A stretch of DNA of 64,000 nt from an uncultured Odoribacter sp. (GTDB lineage: Bacteria > Bacteroidota > Bacteroidia > Bacteroidales > Marinifilaceae), in NCBI GenBank assembly GCA_900544025.1, contig UQTM01000005.1:14576-78575 (forward strand). The letters run 5' to 3'. A program made the position numbers and the translations under genes. Below, one piece after another: positions 1 through 8,957 of this stretch (its first letter is position 1; each line of letters starts with the position of its first letter). Under the pieces are notes generated by a model that saw only the letters and a list, made by a program, of their open reading frames with translations, ran no database searches and had not been told where the DNA came from.

Positions 1-773
1 AAGCCAGGGTAACGGCGATCGATTCATACGATAACGAATCGACCTCTATCGAAAGCGCCGAATTTGTAACCGATGTCTATAAACCGGCTGCAAAAACGAA
101 AAAACCTAAAGCCGATTTATTCGATATCCAATTTGCAGCCAACGGAAAAGCAAAAGACATTTCTCCGCTGCATGTTGCCGTAGAAACGGGAAACACCGCA
201 CCTACCACTTATAAAGAGGCGACTTACAACCGTTGGACGGCGAAGTTCCCCGGTTCCGGACAATGTTTTTATAAAATCGATTACAGCCAAAACGAAAAAC
301 TGAAAAATGCTTTTCGCGAAGGTTACACGCTGGAGCTATTCTACAAGCCCAATACTACACGCAATATGTGTCCGCTCAGTGCCCAGGAAGGCGGTGGCAC
401 CGGCATCGAACAAGCCAACGGCGGCCTGATTACATTTTTTGCCCACGTCGGTGGCGGATATAAGGAACTGAAAAGTGGCATGACCGCTACCCCGGGTAAA
501 TTTTATCACGTGGTTGCCGTTTACGATAAAGCCGCAGGCGAAACGCGTATTTACGTAAACGGTTCTCCGGCCGGAGTGCGTAAAGCTCAGGGTAATTTCG
601 GCTTTCCAAGTAACGAAAAAGCCCAATGGATAGGAATCGGCGGCGATGCCAACGGCAATGGATTCGCCCAGTTTGCACTCGACGGAGAGGTGATGATCGC
701 CCGTATGTATGGTAAACCCGTTAGCCGTGACGAGGTGTACTGGATGCACAAAGAAGTAACACGGCAAAAATAA
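1..773 (+). CDS. C-terminal part of a secreted LamG-domain protein (5' end outside window)
   Basis: The reading frame is already open at the window edge (first full codon at position 3) and ends at 773, so only the last 256 or so residues are seen. The first residues (VTAIDSYDNES) look like the last strand of a fibronectin type III domain. From about window residue 50 onward the pattern fits a LamG / concanavalin A-like jelly roll: a FYKPN strand, then YHVVAVYDKAAGETRIYVNG, and a closing GEVMIARMYGKPVSRDEV strand. In Bacteroidetes such modules often follow a hydrolase domain (for example calcineurin-like phosphoesterases), but no catalytic part is visible, so the enzyme class is not called. 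An ATG at 366 lies inside the LamG domain and is not the real start. Transcription ends at the shared hairpin at 798-832. Confidence 0.75.
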   Translation, partial: ARVTAIDSYDNESTSIESAEFVTDVYKPAAKTKKPKADLFDIQFAANGKAKDISPLHVAVETGNTAPTTYKEATYNRWTAKFPGSGQCFYKIDYSQNEKLKNAFREGYTLELFYKPNTTRNMCPLSAQEGGGTGIEQANGGLITFFAHVGGGYKELKSGMTATPGKFYHVVAVYDKAAGETRIYVNGSPAGVRKAQGNFGFPSNEKAQWIGIGGDANGNGFAQFALDGEVMIARMYGKPVSRDEVYWMHKEVTRQK

Positions 774-797
774 GCCGGTTTTCTAAATAAAATAAGA

Positions 798-832
798 GGC
801 CGCTATTCCATGCAGAATAGCGGCCTTTTTTA
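798..832. terminator. Bidirectional Rho-independent terminator between LamG gene and thyA
   Basis: The 11-bp stem GGCCGCTATTC (798-808) pairs perfectly with GAATAGCGGCC (815-825) around a 6-nt loop. It is followed by TTTTTTAT on the plus strand and by an A/T-rich run on the minus side. It lies between convergent genes and can serve both. Confidence 0.9.
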
Positions 833-855
833 TACCTGTAATACCGACGAAACCC

Positions 856-1650
856 TCACACGGAAATCGCTCCTTTTATATGCGGGTGCGGGTCGTAATC
901 GGTCAGTTCGAAATCCTCGTATTGAAAATCAAAAATACTCTTTACTCCGGGGTTAATCTTCATTTTTGGCAAAGCGCGCGGCTCACGGGTCAATTGTAAT
1001 TTAACCTGCTCGATATGATTCAGATAAATGTGCGCATCACCTAAGGTGTGGACAAATTCTCCCGGTTGCAGATCGCACACCTGAGCCATCATCAGGGTCA
1101 ATAACGCATAAGAGGCGATATTGAAAGGAACTCCCAAAAAAGTATCGGCACTGCGCTGATACAATTGGCAGGATAATTTTCCGTTAGCCACGTAAAACTG
1201 GAAAAGGGCATGGCAAGGAGCCAAAGCCATATTCTCGATGTCCCCGGCATTCCAGGCACTCACAATCAGTCGGCGGGAATCGGGACTATGTTTTATATCG
1301 TGAACCACCTGGGAAATCTGATCTAAATGCGAGCCGTCGGGACGAGGCCACGAACGCCATTGATAACCGTAAACATGCCCTAAATCTCCATTTTCATCCG
1401 CCCACTCGTTCCAGATCTTCACCCCATGTTCCTGCAAATATTTCACGTTCGTATCCCCTTTCAGGAACCACAACAACTCGTATATGATAGACTTTAAATG
1501 CAATTTCTTTGTTGTCAGCAACGGAAAACCTTCCTGTAAATTAAAACGCATCTGATGTCCGAATACGCTGACCGTTCCCGTCCCGGTACGGTCTGTTTTT
1601 TCTGTTCCTTCGGTTAAAATCCGGTCTAACAACTCCAAATATTGCTTCAT
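856..1650 (-). CDS. thyA: Thymidylate synthase
   Basis: Converts dUMP to dTMP with methylene-tetrahydrofolate in the cytoplasm. The 264-residue length equals that of the E. coli enzyme and the sequence is collinear with the family. It has the N-terminal DRTGTGT phosphate-binding loop, the catalytic-cysteine segment LAPCHALFQFYV (Cys near residue 146), QRSADTFLGVPFNIASYA, and the C-terminal HPHIKGAISV. The start MKQYLELLDRIL is the standard N-terminus. It lies 12 bp downstream of the O-methyltransferase stop on the same strand, so the two are probably co-transcribed. The hairpin at 798-832 ends the unit. Confidence 0.97.
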   Translation of the reverse strand: MKQYLELLDRILTEGTEKTDRTGTGTVSVFGHQMRFNLQEGFPLLTTKKLHLKSIIYELLWFLKGDTNVKYLQEHGVKIWNEWADENGDLGHVYGYQWRSWPRPDGSHLDQISQVVHDIKHSPDSRRLIVSAWNAGDIENMALAPCHALFQFYVANGKLSCQLYQRSADTFLGVPFNIASYALLTLMMAQVCDLQPGEFVHTLGDAHIYLNHIEQVKLQLTREPRALPKMKINPGVKSIFDFQYEDFELTDYDPHPHIKGAISV

Positions 1651-1662
1651 ATCATTTCTATA

Positions 1663-2316
1663 TTATAGGTCAAAGATAATCTTTTTACGAATCAACATCA
1701 AACCGTGGCGAAAAGGCAATAACAAATTTTCCACCCGGTTATCCGCCTGAACATATTCGTTAAACGCAAGAATACCCTTTGTCTGGGCATCCCGGTTCGT
1801 TTCATCCAATACTTTCCCGTCCCAAAGCACATCGTCGGCAAGAATCAGTCCGCCGGGACGCACCTTATCGAAAACCAGTTTATAGTATTCGGTATATTGC
1901 CTTTTGTCCGCATCGATAAATACCAGATCGAAAGTCTCGTCTAACTGCGGAATGACCTCACAAGCATCCCCCACATGAAAGCGTATCCTATCTTCCAAGC
2001 CGCTCTTCGTTATAAATTCCCGGGCAAAATCCTCGATCTCATCGTTGATATCGATGGTGTGCACGATTCCGCCTCCCTCCAGCCCCATCGCCATGGAAAT
2101 AGCGGCATACCCCGTAAACGTACCGATTTCGAGTACCCGTTTCGCATTCACCAAACGGCACATCATCTTTAAAAATTGTCCCTGCATATTTCCGGAAAGC
2201 ATCCGGGGACGCAGGGTCTTTAAATGAGTGACACGCGCTAACTCTTCAAGCACGGGAGGCTCCGGCTCGGAATGAGCTTCAATATATTTTTCCAGTTCTA
2301 AATTTATTTCGATCAT
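1663..2316 (-). CDS. SAM-dependent O-methyltransferase (catechol OMT-like family 3)
   Basis: A soluble class I methyltransferase of 217 residues. The AdoMet site is seen in VLEIGTFTGYAAISMA (motif I, about residue 60) and in VHTIDINDE (acidic end of strand 2). The metal/substrate segment LVFIDADKRQYTEYY and the later LADDVLWDGKV match the caffeoyl-CoA/catechol O-methyltransferase family (PF01596), in which these Asp residues bind a divalent metal. The physiological substrate in Bacteroidetes is not known. It is the promoter-proximal gene of a likely two-gene unit with thyA; no functional link between the two is evident. Confidence 0.88.
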   Translation of the reverse strand: MIEINLELEKYIEAHSEPEPPVLEELARVTHLKTLRPRMLSGNMQGQFLKMMCRLVNAKRVLEIGTFTGYAAISMAMGLEGGGIVHTIDINDEIEDFAREFITKSGLEDRIRFHVGDACEVIPQLDETFDLVFIDADKRQYTEYYKLVFDKVRPGGLILADDVLWDGKVLDETNRDAQTKGILAFNEYVQADNRVENLLLPFRHGLMLIRKKIIFDL

Positions 2317-2373
2317 ACCCCAAAATTTACCTGCTTCCTTATCTTCCGAAATTTAACACTTCCGGTCAGATAT

Positions 2374-3591
2374 TTATTTATAGATCAGCACAGACTGCCG
2401 TTCGGGAGCAAAAATTTCGACAGCGATCCGTTGCAGCAATTTTGCGTCTATTTCCTCTATTTTTTCGTAAATATACTCCCAATCATCCACCTTATCATAA
2501 ATTAAAAAGCTCTTCCCGATAGACAGCATCATATTTTCATAATTCTCGGACGAGAGAGTCATTTGCCCGATCATTTGCGTTTTGGCTTTCCGCAATTGCA
2601 TTTGTCCCAAAGGCTCTTCACAAAGCAAAGCCATCTCCCGGCGGCAAAGCCGTAAACATTTTTCGATATTTTTGGTATCACACCCAAAATACACGGTAAA
2701 CACCCCGGTATCCGAATAAGGAGTATAAGAAGCTTCGATATTGTAAGCCAAGCCGTATCTTTCCCGAATGTTCAGATTCAGTCTGGAATTCATGCCGGTT
2801 CCGCCTAAAATATCCACCAGCAACGAAAGGGCCAAACGGTTATCCTGCGTGTAATCATAGGCGATGTTACCCAATATACAATGATTCTGGTAAGTCTCCA
2901 GATTCACTTCCTTGTTACAGGGCACGTAAACTTCCGGTTTCAAACGAACCAACTGGGATTTATCTTCTTCGATCCCGCCAAAGAATTTTTCGATCAGGCG
3001 TACCAATTTTTCGAACGAAATATCTCCTATCGAGCTGATAACCATGCGCCCCGGCTTATAATTCCGCTTTACAAACGCCTGTATCTTTTCGCGTTCCAGT
3101 CCTCTTACCGCTTCTTCGCTTCCTAAAATATTTCTACCGATCGGATAGCCCTTGTAAATCAGGCTTTCGAAATCATCGTAAATCAATTCGCCGGGACTGT
3201 CCTTATACGAATTAATTTCGTCGATCACGACTTCTTTTTCCTTCTCGATTTCTTTTTCAGGAAACACCGAATGAAAGACAATGTCCGAAAACAGTTCCAG
3301 GGCTCTTTCGTAATCTTTAGCCAGAAAAGAAGCATATATGCAGGTATCCTCTTTCGTGGTGTAAGCATTCAGTTCTCCCCCCACATCTTCGATCCGGCTC
3401 AATATATGATAAGCTTTTCTTTTCTCTGTCCCCTTAAAAATAACGTGTTCGATAAAATGGGCGATCCCTTCTTCATCCTCCGATTCATCGCGTGTCCCCA
3501 CTCCGATAATCAACCCGCAATAAGCCGCCTTGTTCGGGACATGCTGATGTATTATTTTTAAACCGTTTTTCAGTATATGTGTCTGATACAT
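2374..3591 (-). CDS. M16 family zinc metallopeptidase (processing-peptidase-like)
   Basis: A 405-residue single-chain M16 peptidase. The inverted zinc motif HxxEH is present as AHFIEHVIFKGT (His45, Glu48, His49). The expected downstream acidic ligand segment is EVVIDEINSYKDSPGE. The N-terminal half carries the catalytic core, and the C-terminal half is the inactive M16_C-like domain (ILGNIAYDYTQDNR, then GGTGMNSRLNLNIRERYGLAYN with the typical RexxGLAY signature). No signal peptide is seen, so it is probably cytoplasmic. Relatives include Bacillus YmxG and the mitochondrial processing peptidase beta subunit. The start is the only ATG near the conserved TxLxNGLKII strand. A TACTTTTG promoter box lies 34 bp upstream. 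Confidence 0.93.
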   Translation of the reverse strand: MYQTHILKNGLKIIHQHVPNKAAYCGLIIGVGTRDESEDEEGIAHFIEHVIFKGTEKRKAYHILSRIEDVGGELNAYTTKEDTCIYASFLAKDYERALELFSDIVFHSVFPEKEIEKEKEVVIDEINSYKDSPGELIYDDFESLIYKGYPIGRNILGSEEAVRGLEREKIQAFVKRNYKPGRMVISSIGDISFEKLVRLIEKFFGGIEEDKSQLVRLKPEVYVPCNKEVNLETYQNHCILGNIAYDYTQDNRLALSLLVDILGGTGMNSRLNLNIRERYGLAYNIEASYTPYSDTGVFTVYFGCDTKNIEKCLRLCRREMALLCEEPLGQMQLRKAKTQMIGQMTLSSENYENMMLSIGKSFLIYDKVDDWEYIYEKIEEIDAKLLQRIAVEIFAPERQSVLIYK

Positions 3592-3624
3592 GACGGATAA
3601 TCCTCTCTATACAATTTTAGTCTG

Positions 3625-3632
3625 CAAAAGTA
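3625..3632 (-). promoter_or_regulatory. Bacteroidetes -7 box for the M16 peptidase gene
   Basis: Read on the minus strand this is TACTTTTG, a perfect TAnnTTTG match, 34 bp before the start codon. No TTTG -33 box is seen at the right distance. Confidence 0.5.
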
Positions 3633-3670
3633 GGTAAAAAAAAGCACACAAGGCGAAAAGTTGAGGCAGA

Positions 3671-3700
3671 ATAAAAAAAGCCCCGCATTCGCGGGGCTTT
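3671..3700 (-). terminator. Rho-independent terminator of tig
   Basis: AAAGCCCCGC (3677-3686) pairs with GCGGGGCTTT (3691-3700) around a 4-nt loop. On the minus strand the stem is followed by a run of Ts. It lies 21 bp after the tig stop codon. Confidence 0.92.
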
Positions 3701-3721
3701 ATGATAGGCTGAAAACTATTC

Positions 3722-5074
3722 TTATTTCTGAAATAATTTTTCAAAGTCGGCCATAGAGATTTCCTGTTCTTCCACCTTCACATTTTCTTTAACCACAGCA
3801 AATACTTTTTCATCTAAGGCTCTTTCATATAAATGCTGGCGCTGTTTTTCGTCCTCCAGCAATTTAACGGCAAAACCATCGAGCTGTTCGTCCGTCAGTC
3901 CGTACAGTCCGTACTGCTGCAACTGGGCTGCTGCAATCTGGCGTGCTTCCTTCTTCATATCGTCAGCTTCGACCTTTACGCCGAATTCTTTCACAATAGC
4001 CGATTTTATCAACTGCCATTTGAATTCATCACGATAGCCTTCAAAGTCTTTTTCAACTTCTTCTGCCGTCATTCCCTTGTTTACAGCAACGATCCATCTT
4101 TTCAGGAATGCTTCCGGAAGAACGACATCTTCGTTTTTCTTCAACAACTTTTCTTTTGCATCTACGGTGAAACGATATTCAGCGTGTCCTTTCAACTGAT
4201 TTTCTATATCTTCTTTCACTTTGGCGCGGAACTCTTCAACGGTTTTCACCGTTCCTTCACCATATACTTTGTTGAACAATTCTTCGTTCACTTCTGCATC
4301 CACATAACGCTTGATCTCTTTAACGATAAAGCAGAAATTTTCTCCGGCCTTAGCAGCTTCCTCTTTAGAAACGCCGAGCATAGCAGCGTAATCGGCTGCA
4401 TTCGGATAGGCTTTCGCTGCGTTGAATTTCACCTCTTCACCCACCTTTTTGCCTTTGAAAAGCTTTACGGCATCTTCGTCCTTCATGTGAAAGATCGACA
4501 TGGAAGCATCTTCGTTCTTGATTCCGCCTTCTTTTTCTTTACCATCGGCATCCAATTCGATCAATTCCCCTTTCAAGTATTCCGTCCCCTCGATTTCATC
4601 CACCGGAATCATGTTTCCGTTGTTCTTACAGATATTTTCAATCTGCTTGTCGATCATTTCGTCATCTACTTTGATGGAATAGAAAGGCACTTTCTCACGT
4701 TTGCTCATTTTAGCGTTCACTTCCGGAGAAAGAGCTATATCATAAAGAAATTCAAAATTTTCATCTTCCAGGTTCAGTTCCTTTTGATCTGTTTCATTAG
4801 GAAGCGGTTCCCCTAAAATCTGTAAGTTATTGTCTTTAATATAATTGGAAAGAGCTTCTCCCAAAACCTTATTGATCTCCTCTACCAAAAGAGCTTTTCC
4901 ATACATCTTTTTCACGATCCCCATCGGGGTCTTTCCTTTACGGAATCCATCGATTACCACTTTTCTCTGATAATCTTTCAATGCACTTTCTACGCGTCCT
5001 GCGTAATCCTCTTTACCTAATTCAATCTTAATAGTTGCATTCAGATCGTCAATTTGGTTTTTTGTTATATTCAT
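3722..5074 (-). CDS. tig: Trigger factor, ribosome-associated chaperone / peptidyl-prolyl isomerase
   Basis: Binds nascent chains at the ribosome exit tunnel. At 450 residues it is of normal length (E. coli 432). The N-terminal ribosome-binding domain has the signature GFRKGKTPMGIVKKMYG (about residues 43-59), corresponding to the GFRxGKxP tail that docks on protein L23. A divergent FKBP-like middle domain spans about 150-250, and a long helical C-terminal chaperone region follows (VLPEAFLKRWIVAVNKG, then ARQIAAAQLQQYGLYGLTDEQL). The FKBP part is weakly conserved, as is common in Bacteroidetes, so isomerase activity is uncertain. The gene is monocistronic, bounded by its own terminator and preceded by a repeated GTTATAAC element. 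Confidence 0.95.
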   Translation of the reverse strand: MNITKNQIDDLNATIKIELGKEDYAGRVESALKDYQRKVVIDGFRKGKTPMGIVKKMYGKALLVEEINKVLGEALSNYIKDNNLQILGEPLPNETDQKELNLEDENFEFLYDIALSPEVNAKMSKREKVPFYSIKVDDEMIDKQIENICKNNGNMIPVDEIEGTEYLKGELIELDADGKEKEGGIKNEDASMSIFHMKDEDAVKLFKGKKVGEEVKFNAAKAYPNAADYAAMLGVSKEEAAKAGENFCFIVKEIKRYVDAEVNEELFNKVYGEGTVKTVEEFRAKVKEDIENQLKGHAEYRFTVDAKEKLLKKNEDVVLPEAFLKRWIVAVNKGMTAEEVEKDFEGYRDEFKWQLIKSAIVKEFGVKVEADDMKKEARQIAAAQLQQYGLYGLTDEQLDGFAVKLLEDEKQRQHLYERALDEKVFAVVKENVKVEEQEISMADFEKLFQK

Positions 5075-5092
5075 GCCAATCGTTTTGTTACG

Positions 5093-5118
5093 CAGTTATA
5101 ACCGAATACAGTTATAAC
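5093..5118. repeat. Tandem 10-bp repeat upstream of tig
   Basis: CAGTTATAAC occurs at 5093-5102 and again at 5109-5118, a 16-bp period. Each copy contains the palindrome GTTATAAC. The repeat sits 19-44 bp before the tig start, where an operator or promoter element would be expected. Confidence 0.5.
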
Positions 5119-5153
5119 AATTTGAATTATTTATTCTAATTTATCAACAAATT

Positions 5154-5183
5154 CAAAAAAAGCCACCTCACAAAAGGCGGCTT
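5154..5183 (-). terminator. Terminator after tRNA-Leu
   Basis: On the minus strand AAGCCGCCT pairs with AGGTGGCTT (one G-U wobble; 5175-5183 with 5160-5168) around a 6-nt loop, followed by a T run. It is 10 bp past the encoded CCA end of the tRNA. Confidence 0.75.
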
Positions 5184-5192
5184 CCCCAATAT

Positions 5193-5277
5193 TGGTACGG
5201 GCGAAGGGACTCGAACCCCCAAGTCTTGCGACACTAGATCCTAAGTCTAGCGTGTCTACCAATTCCACCACGCCCGC
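5193..5277 (-). tRNA. tRNA-Leu, anticodon UAG
   Basis: The 85-nt minus-strand sequence begins GCGGGCGTGGTGGAATTGGT and ends CGCCCGTACCA, so the CCA tail is encoded. The acceptor stem GCGGGCG/CGCCCGT closes with a G-U pair. The D loop has GAATTGGTAGACAC, the anticodon loop CTTAGGA gives UAG, a long type II variable arm follows, and the T loop is TTCGAGT. All are standard for tRNA-Leu reading CUN codons. The flanking spacers contain its own promoter box and terminator. Confidence 0.97.
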
Positions 5278-5298
5278 GTGCCAGTTTTTTTGACGATG

Positions 5299-5306
5299 CA
5301 AAAGTA
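5299..5306 (-). promoter_or_regulatory. Bacteroidetes -7 box for tRNA-Leu
   Basis: The minus-strand sequence is TACTTTTG, a full TAnnTTTG match, 22 bp before the mature tRNA 5' end. No clear -33 TTTG is seen. Confidence 0.5.
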
Positions 5307-5453
5307 ATCCAAATTTTTGAACCACCAAACTGTATGCCTAATTTTATTTAAACGGAACATAAAGAAATAAACCGATTTTATGATCTGTCCCTCACCTCGT
5401 TTAATCGTCCGGCAACCGGATTTGGCATCGCTCTCCTCTCCTTTGCCTTCCGC

Positions 5454-6191
5454 TTATTTTTTCTTCCTCAATTCGAAATTCTTACCCAGATATACTCGCC
5501 TTACTTCCGGGTCTGCCGCCAGATGCTCTGCCGTACCCGATTGCAATATCCGCCCGTCATACAACAGATAAGCACGATCGGTGATCGACAAGGTCTCTTG
5601 CACATTATGGTCGGTAATCAGGATTCCGATATTTTTTTCTTTCAGTTTCTGAACAATACTTTGAATATCTTCCACAGCAATAGGATCTACCCCTGCAAAA
5701 GGCTCGTCCAACAAAATGAATTTCGGGTGGATCGACAATGCCCGCGCAATCTCTGTCCGGCGGCGCTCTCCTCCTGAAAGCTGAATACCCAAACTCTTGC
5801 GGATATGCTGTAAACCGAATTCATCCAACATCTCTTCCAAACGCTGCTTTTGCTCCTCTTTTGTCATGGAAGTCATTTCCATAACCGCTTTGATATTATC
5901 TTCCACGCTCAGCCTTCGGAACACAGAAGCTTCCTGGGCCAGATATCCCACCCCGAATTGTGCGCGTTTATATACCGGCTCTTTCGTAATTTCCTGATCG
6001 TCGAGGAATATTCTCCCGCCGTTAGGTGTAATCAGACCTACGATCATATAAAATGAAGTGGTCTTTCCTGCTCCGTTCGGACCTAACAATCCTACGATTT
6101 CTCCCTGCTCCACCTGTACGGAAACATCTTTCACCACCGTACGGCTTTTATATTTTTTGACCAAATGTTCTGCTCTTAATATCATGCGCAT
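5454..6191 (-). CDS. lptB: LPS export ABC transporter ATP-binding protein LptB
   Basis: The ATPase that powers lipopolysaccharide extraction from the inner membrane with LptF/LptG. Its 245 residues carry a complete nucleotide-binding domain: Walker A GLLGPNGAGKTTSFYMI (about residue 38), Q-loop GYLAQEASVF, signature LSGGERRR, Walker B FILLDEPFAGVDPIA, and switch His in ITDHNV. The LSGGERRRxEIARAL and DEPFAGVDP forms are diagnostic of LptB rather than of LivG-type importers. The N-terminus MRMILRAEHLVKKYK is normal. A TATCTTTG box lies 13 bp upstream. The other Lpt genes are not in the window. Confidence 0.95.
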   Translation of the reverse strand: MRMILRAEHLVKKYKSRTVVKDVSVQVEQGEIVGLLGPNGAGKTTSFYMIVGLITPNGGRIFLDDQEITKEPVYKRAQFGVGYLAQEASVFRRLSVEDNIKAVMEMTSMTKEEQKQRLEEMLDEFGLQHIRKSLGIQLSGGERRRTEIARALSIHPKFILLDEPFAGVDPIAVEDIQSIVQKLKEKNIGILITDHNVQETLSITDRAYLLYDGRILQSGTAEHLAADPEVRRVYLGKNFELRKKK

Positions 6192-6204
6192 TCATTTTAT
6201 ATCG

Positions 6205-6212
6205 CAAAGATA
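6205..6212 (-). promoter_or_regulatory. Bacteroidetes -7 box for lptB
   Basis: The minus-strand sequence is TATCTTTG (TAnnTTTG). It is only 13 bp before the lptB start, implying a very short leader. No -33 box is recognised. Confidence 0.4.
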
Positions 6213-6384
6213 AATAAAATTAGGAAAAATCATAGGGAGATACTTGTATTGGATGCAAATACGACTTTATCAAAAACAGGTAACATAAAAACAACCGGAA
6301 ACCTAAACGGATAAAATAAACCCAATTTTTGACAATGTGCTCTTTCCTCCGAAATTCCGGCACTTATCCCTCTCCCGTAAAAAA

Positions 6385-8877
6385 TCAGAAATTTAGATAC
6401 AAAGAGAAATTCACTGCAAAATTCTGGACTTTTTGTCCCTCTCGATCGTGACGGTGGGTTAAACGCCAAATGGCATCCACACGCAAAATACGAAAAATAT
6501 TCTCTATACCGATTCCGGTTTCCATATAAGGTTTCGAGACGGAAGACATCCCGGCGGGAAACAACAATAAAGCTTTCGTATCGGGAAGGCTACCGTTATT
6601 CTTATCGCTCAGCGTTCCCCACAAAGCTTTGAAAGTAAACACTTCCCGCCATTTCAACTTTTTCATCAGCGGAATTTTCCCCAGAAAGAACCCTTTAAAA
6701 TGGTGTTCCCACCAGATACTCCCCCACATATCGGACGCAAACTCATAAAAATTCATACAGGAATACGCATAGGGATCATAAAAGTAAGTAGCATTTCCTT
6801 CATGCAATTTCAATAACGGATAGGGTACTTTTCCAAAAATCTTTCCTCCGGTAACCACATAATAGGAGCGTCCTAACGGAGCTATATCGAAATAATGAGA
6901 CCACGACAATTCTGCCCGGTAATATTCATAATCATTGTTCAATATGCCTTTTATCCCCGTCGATAAATCTAAACTGATAATCGGATAATCCGATCCCATG
7001 GAAAACTTCTCGAACGTATTACGCACGATAATTTCGTCTTTCGACAAACGGGTTTTTATTCCCAAAGAAGCGGTATTCACCGAACTTTCCATCTCACCGT
7101 CGGGACGAATAAACTGAACATAGGGCGAAGGGTATATTTTCCGTAACTGGGCGGCAAAAATATTCGTCACGCCATGCCTCCATTCCTTTTCGAAATTAAT
7201 ATCCCACTGATCTACCGGGCTGAGGCGGTCGTTATTCCCTCTGGAAAAAATAGAGCTTAAAATATTGCTTTCGGAAAAGGCATTGATCCCTGCCCCCAAT
7301 TGCAACACATCGTGTTTATAATTCACGGTCAGCATCGAGGTAGGCTGCTCATTAAAGAGGTAAGTCACTCCGCCACCGCCTTTCACTTTTTCATCCTTCG
7401 TACTGTAAGCGACATACCCCCGGAGCTGAATTTTCTTACTCAAATCGCTGGTCGTTTGCGCGCCGAACTGGAAACGGTTTCCCTCCAGCTTATTAAAACT
7501 ATACAACTTATAGTAAGGCCCGAAACCAACGTACTTTGTATTATAATATCCGAACAATATCGTATTTACAAACTCATAAATATTCTTATACAAAGGGGTA
7601 TTCTTTACCGAATCGACCATACCATAAATTTGCTTTTCTTTCTCCGACAGAGGATTAGGACGCAATGTATCCCAAAATGTCTCGTCATTTTTCAGTACGT
7701 CTTTCCGTATGACGACATTATTGTCGGCTTTCAATACCTCATCGGTAAGTTCCGCTCCCATTTCCACATCGGAATAATCTATCTGCCGGTGTCCGAGAAA
7801 TGCCATGAGCTTGGAAGAATCACGCATCTGAATGGTAAAGTCTGCAAATAATTTATCCTGTTTCATGAACCATACGGAATCGTTCAATAACTGGAACTGG
7901 GTTTCCAGCACCAAATCCCGGATCCAGTTTACATTTACCCCCTTCATCATTTTCACTTTTGCCGATTCCAATGCCCAGGTTGCGGAATCGATATTCACTT
8001 CCCCGTCCAGCACCGGCGTAGAAACACCTTTGGGGTGAAACCGCATTTTGTATATTTTCCGCCCGTCCTTATATAAGCTATCCACTAAAAAATATTTGTA
8101 GTAAAGCAATCCATGATCGGAAAGAGGACTGGCAAAACGTACCTCGAATATGGAAAGATAATTTTCATAGAAATTCACATCCACGTGCATCCTTCCCGTA
8201 AACTGGGCAATAGTATAATCTTCCTTGATACCCGATATACGGGAAGCGTTGATAATCTCACGATTCAGCCGGGGCGAACGCCTGTAATAGCAATCGGCAC
8301 TTGTCTCCGAAATCATCACAGGCAAAAAAGCCTTGCCGGTAATGACGGAAGTATCCATATAATTAAATACGAAACCGAAATTTTTCTGGAGTTTTTTATT
8401 TTTGAAGTAAGGCTTTATATTGGTAATATCCAGCTCCATCTTCGTATAAGCGGAATATTTATATTGTGCCATTTCGGCAGGATTGTTCCGGTATTTATTT
8501 CGAATAATATTTTTCAGGACGGCATGAGCGGGATTATCGCCCAAACCGACAACCACTTCTTCCAGCCCATAGCTAACAGGTTCTAATTGAAAATGAACTT
8601 CGTTATAGGTTCCCGGTTTGATCTTCACACGCTGAGGAGCATATCCCACAAAAGAGGCTTGCAATTCGGAAACATCTTCGCGGGTTTCCAAAAAATAAAG
8701 GCCATCGAAATCACTGGTCATTCCGATTGTCGTTCCCGTAAAAGAAATATTCACCAGCGGCAGAGGTTCCCCCGTTTTCGCATCGGTTACTTTTCCCCTG
8801 ACCTTTGTGCTTTGGGCACAAAGCAAATTCGCCAGTAAAACCAAAATAATAACCGATATGATTTTTTTCACCTGCAT
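6385..8877 (-). CDS. DUF5686 / carboxypeptidase-like regulatory domain outer-membrane protein
   Basis: An 830-residue secreted protein with a signal peptide (about residues 1-21, ending LLCAQ). A carboxypeptidase-D regulatory-like domain of about 80 residues follows (VRGKVTDAKTGEPLPLVNISF, then SFVGYAPQRVKI). The rest matches DUF5686: alternating hydrophobic strands, many aromatic residues, and a final SLYLNF ending in Phe, as expected for an outer-membrane beta-barrel recognised by the BAM machinery. The architecture resembles a TonB-linked receptor without the plug. The function is unknown. It lies 80 bp downstream of kdsD on the same strand and could be read from the kdsD promoter. Confidence 0.85.
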   Translation of the reverse strand: MQVKKIISVIILVLLANLLCAQSTKVRGKVTDAKTGEPLPLVNISFTGTTIGMTSDFDGLYFLETREDVSELQASFVGYAPQRVKIKPGTYNEVHFQLEPVSYGLEEVVVGLGDNPAHAVLKNIIRNKYRNNPAEMAQYKYSAYTKMELDITNIKPYFKNKKLQKNFGFVFNYMDTSVITGKAFLPVMISETSADCYYRRSPRLNREIINASRISGIKEDYTIAQFTGRMHVDVNFYENYLSIFEVRFASPLSDHGLLYYKYFLVDSLYKDGRKIYKMRFHPKGVSTPVLDGEVNIDSATWALESAKVKMMKGVNVNWIRDLVLETQFQLLNDSVWFMKQDKLFADFTIQMRDSSKLMAFLGHRQIDYSDVEMGAELTDEVLKADNNVVIRKDVLKNDETFWDTLRPNPLSEKEKQIYGMVDSVKNTPLYKNIYEFVNTILFGYYNTKYVGFGPYYKLYSFNKLEGNRFQFGAQTTSDLSKKIQLRGYVAYSTKDEKVKGGGGVTYLFNEQPTSMLTVNYKHDVLQLGAGINAFSESNILSSIFSRGNNDRLSPVDQWDINFEKEWRHGVTNIFAAQLRKIYPSPYVQFIRPDGEMESSVNTASLGIKTRLSKDEIIVRNTFEKFSMGSDYPIISLDLSTGIKGILNNDYEYYRAELSWSHYFDIAPLGRSYYVVTGGKIFGKVPYPLLKLHEGNATYFYDPYAYSCMNFYEFASDMWGSIWWEHHFKGFFLGKIPLMKKLKWREVFTFKALWGTLSDKNNGSLPDTKALLLFPAGMSSVSKPYMETGIGIENIFRILRVDAIWRLTHRHDREGQKVQNFAVNFSLYLNF

Positions 8878-8957
8878 AGTTTTATATCAACCAAACGCCC
8901 AATCTTTATTCCACCACTCTATAATTTTTAGGGTAAAACATATTTATTCCGAAATCA

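Noticed and set aside
3833..4816. 327-codon plus-strand frame opposite trigger factor, rich in Phe and hydrophobics
   Set aside because: Shadow frame of tig; the Phe-rich composition comes from the reverse complement of Glu/Lys codons.
5131..5328. A 65-codon minus-strand frame reading GVVELVDTLDLGSS and GGSSPFARTN
   Set aside because: It is the translation of tRNA-Leu itself, a well-known false protein.
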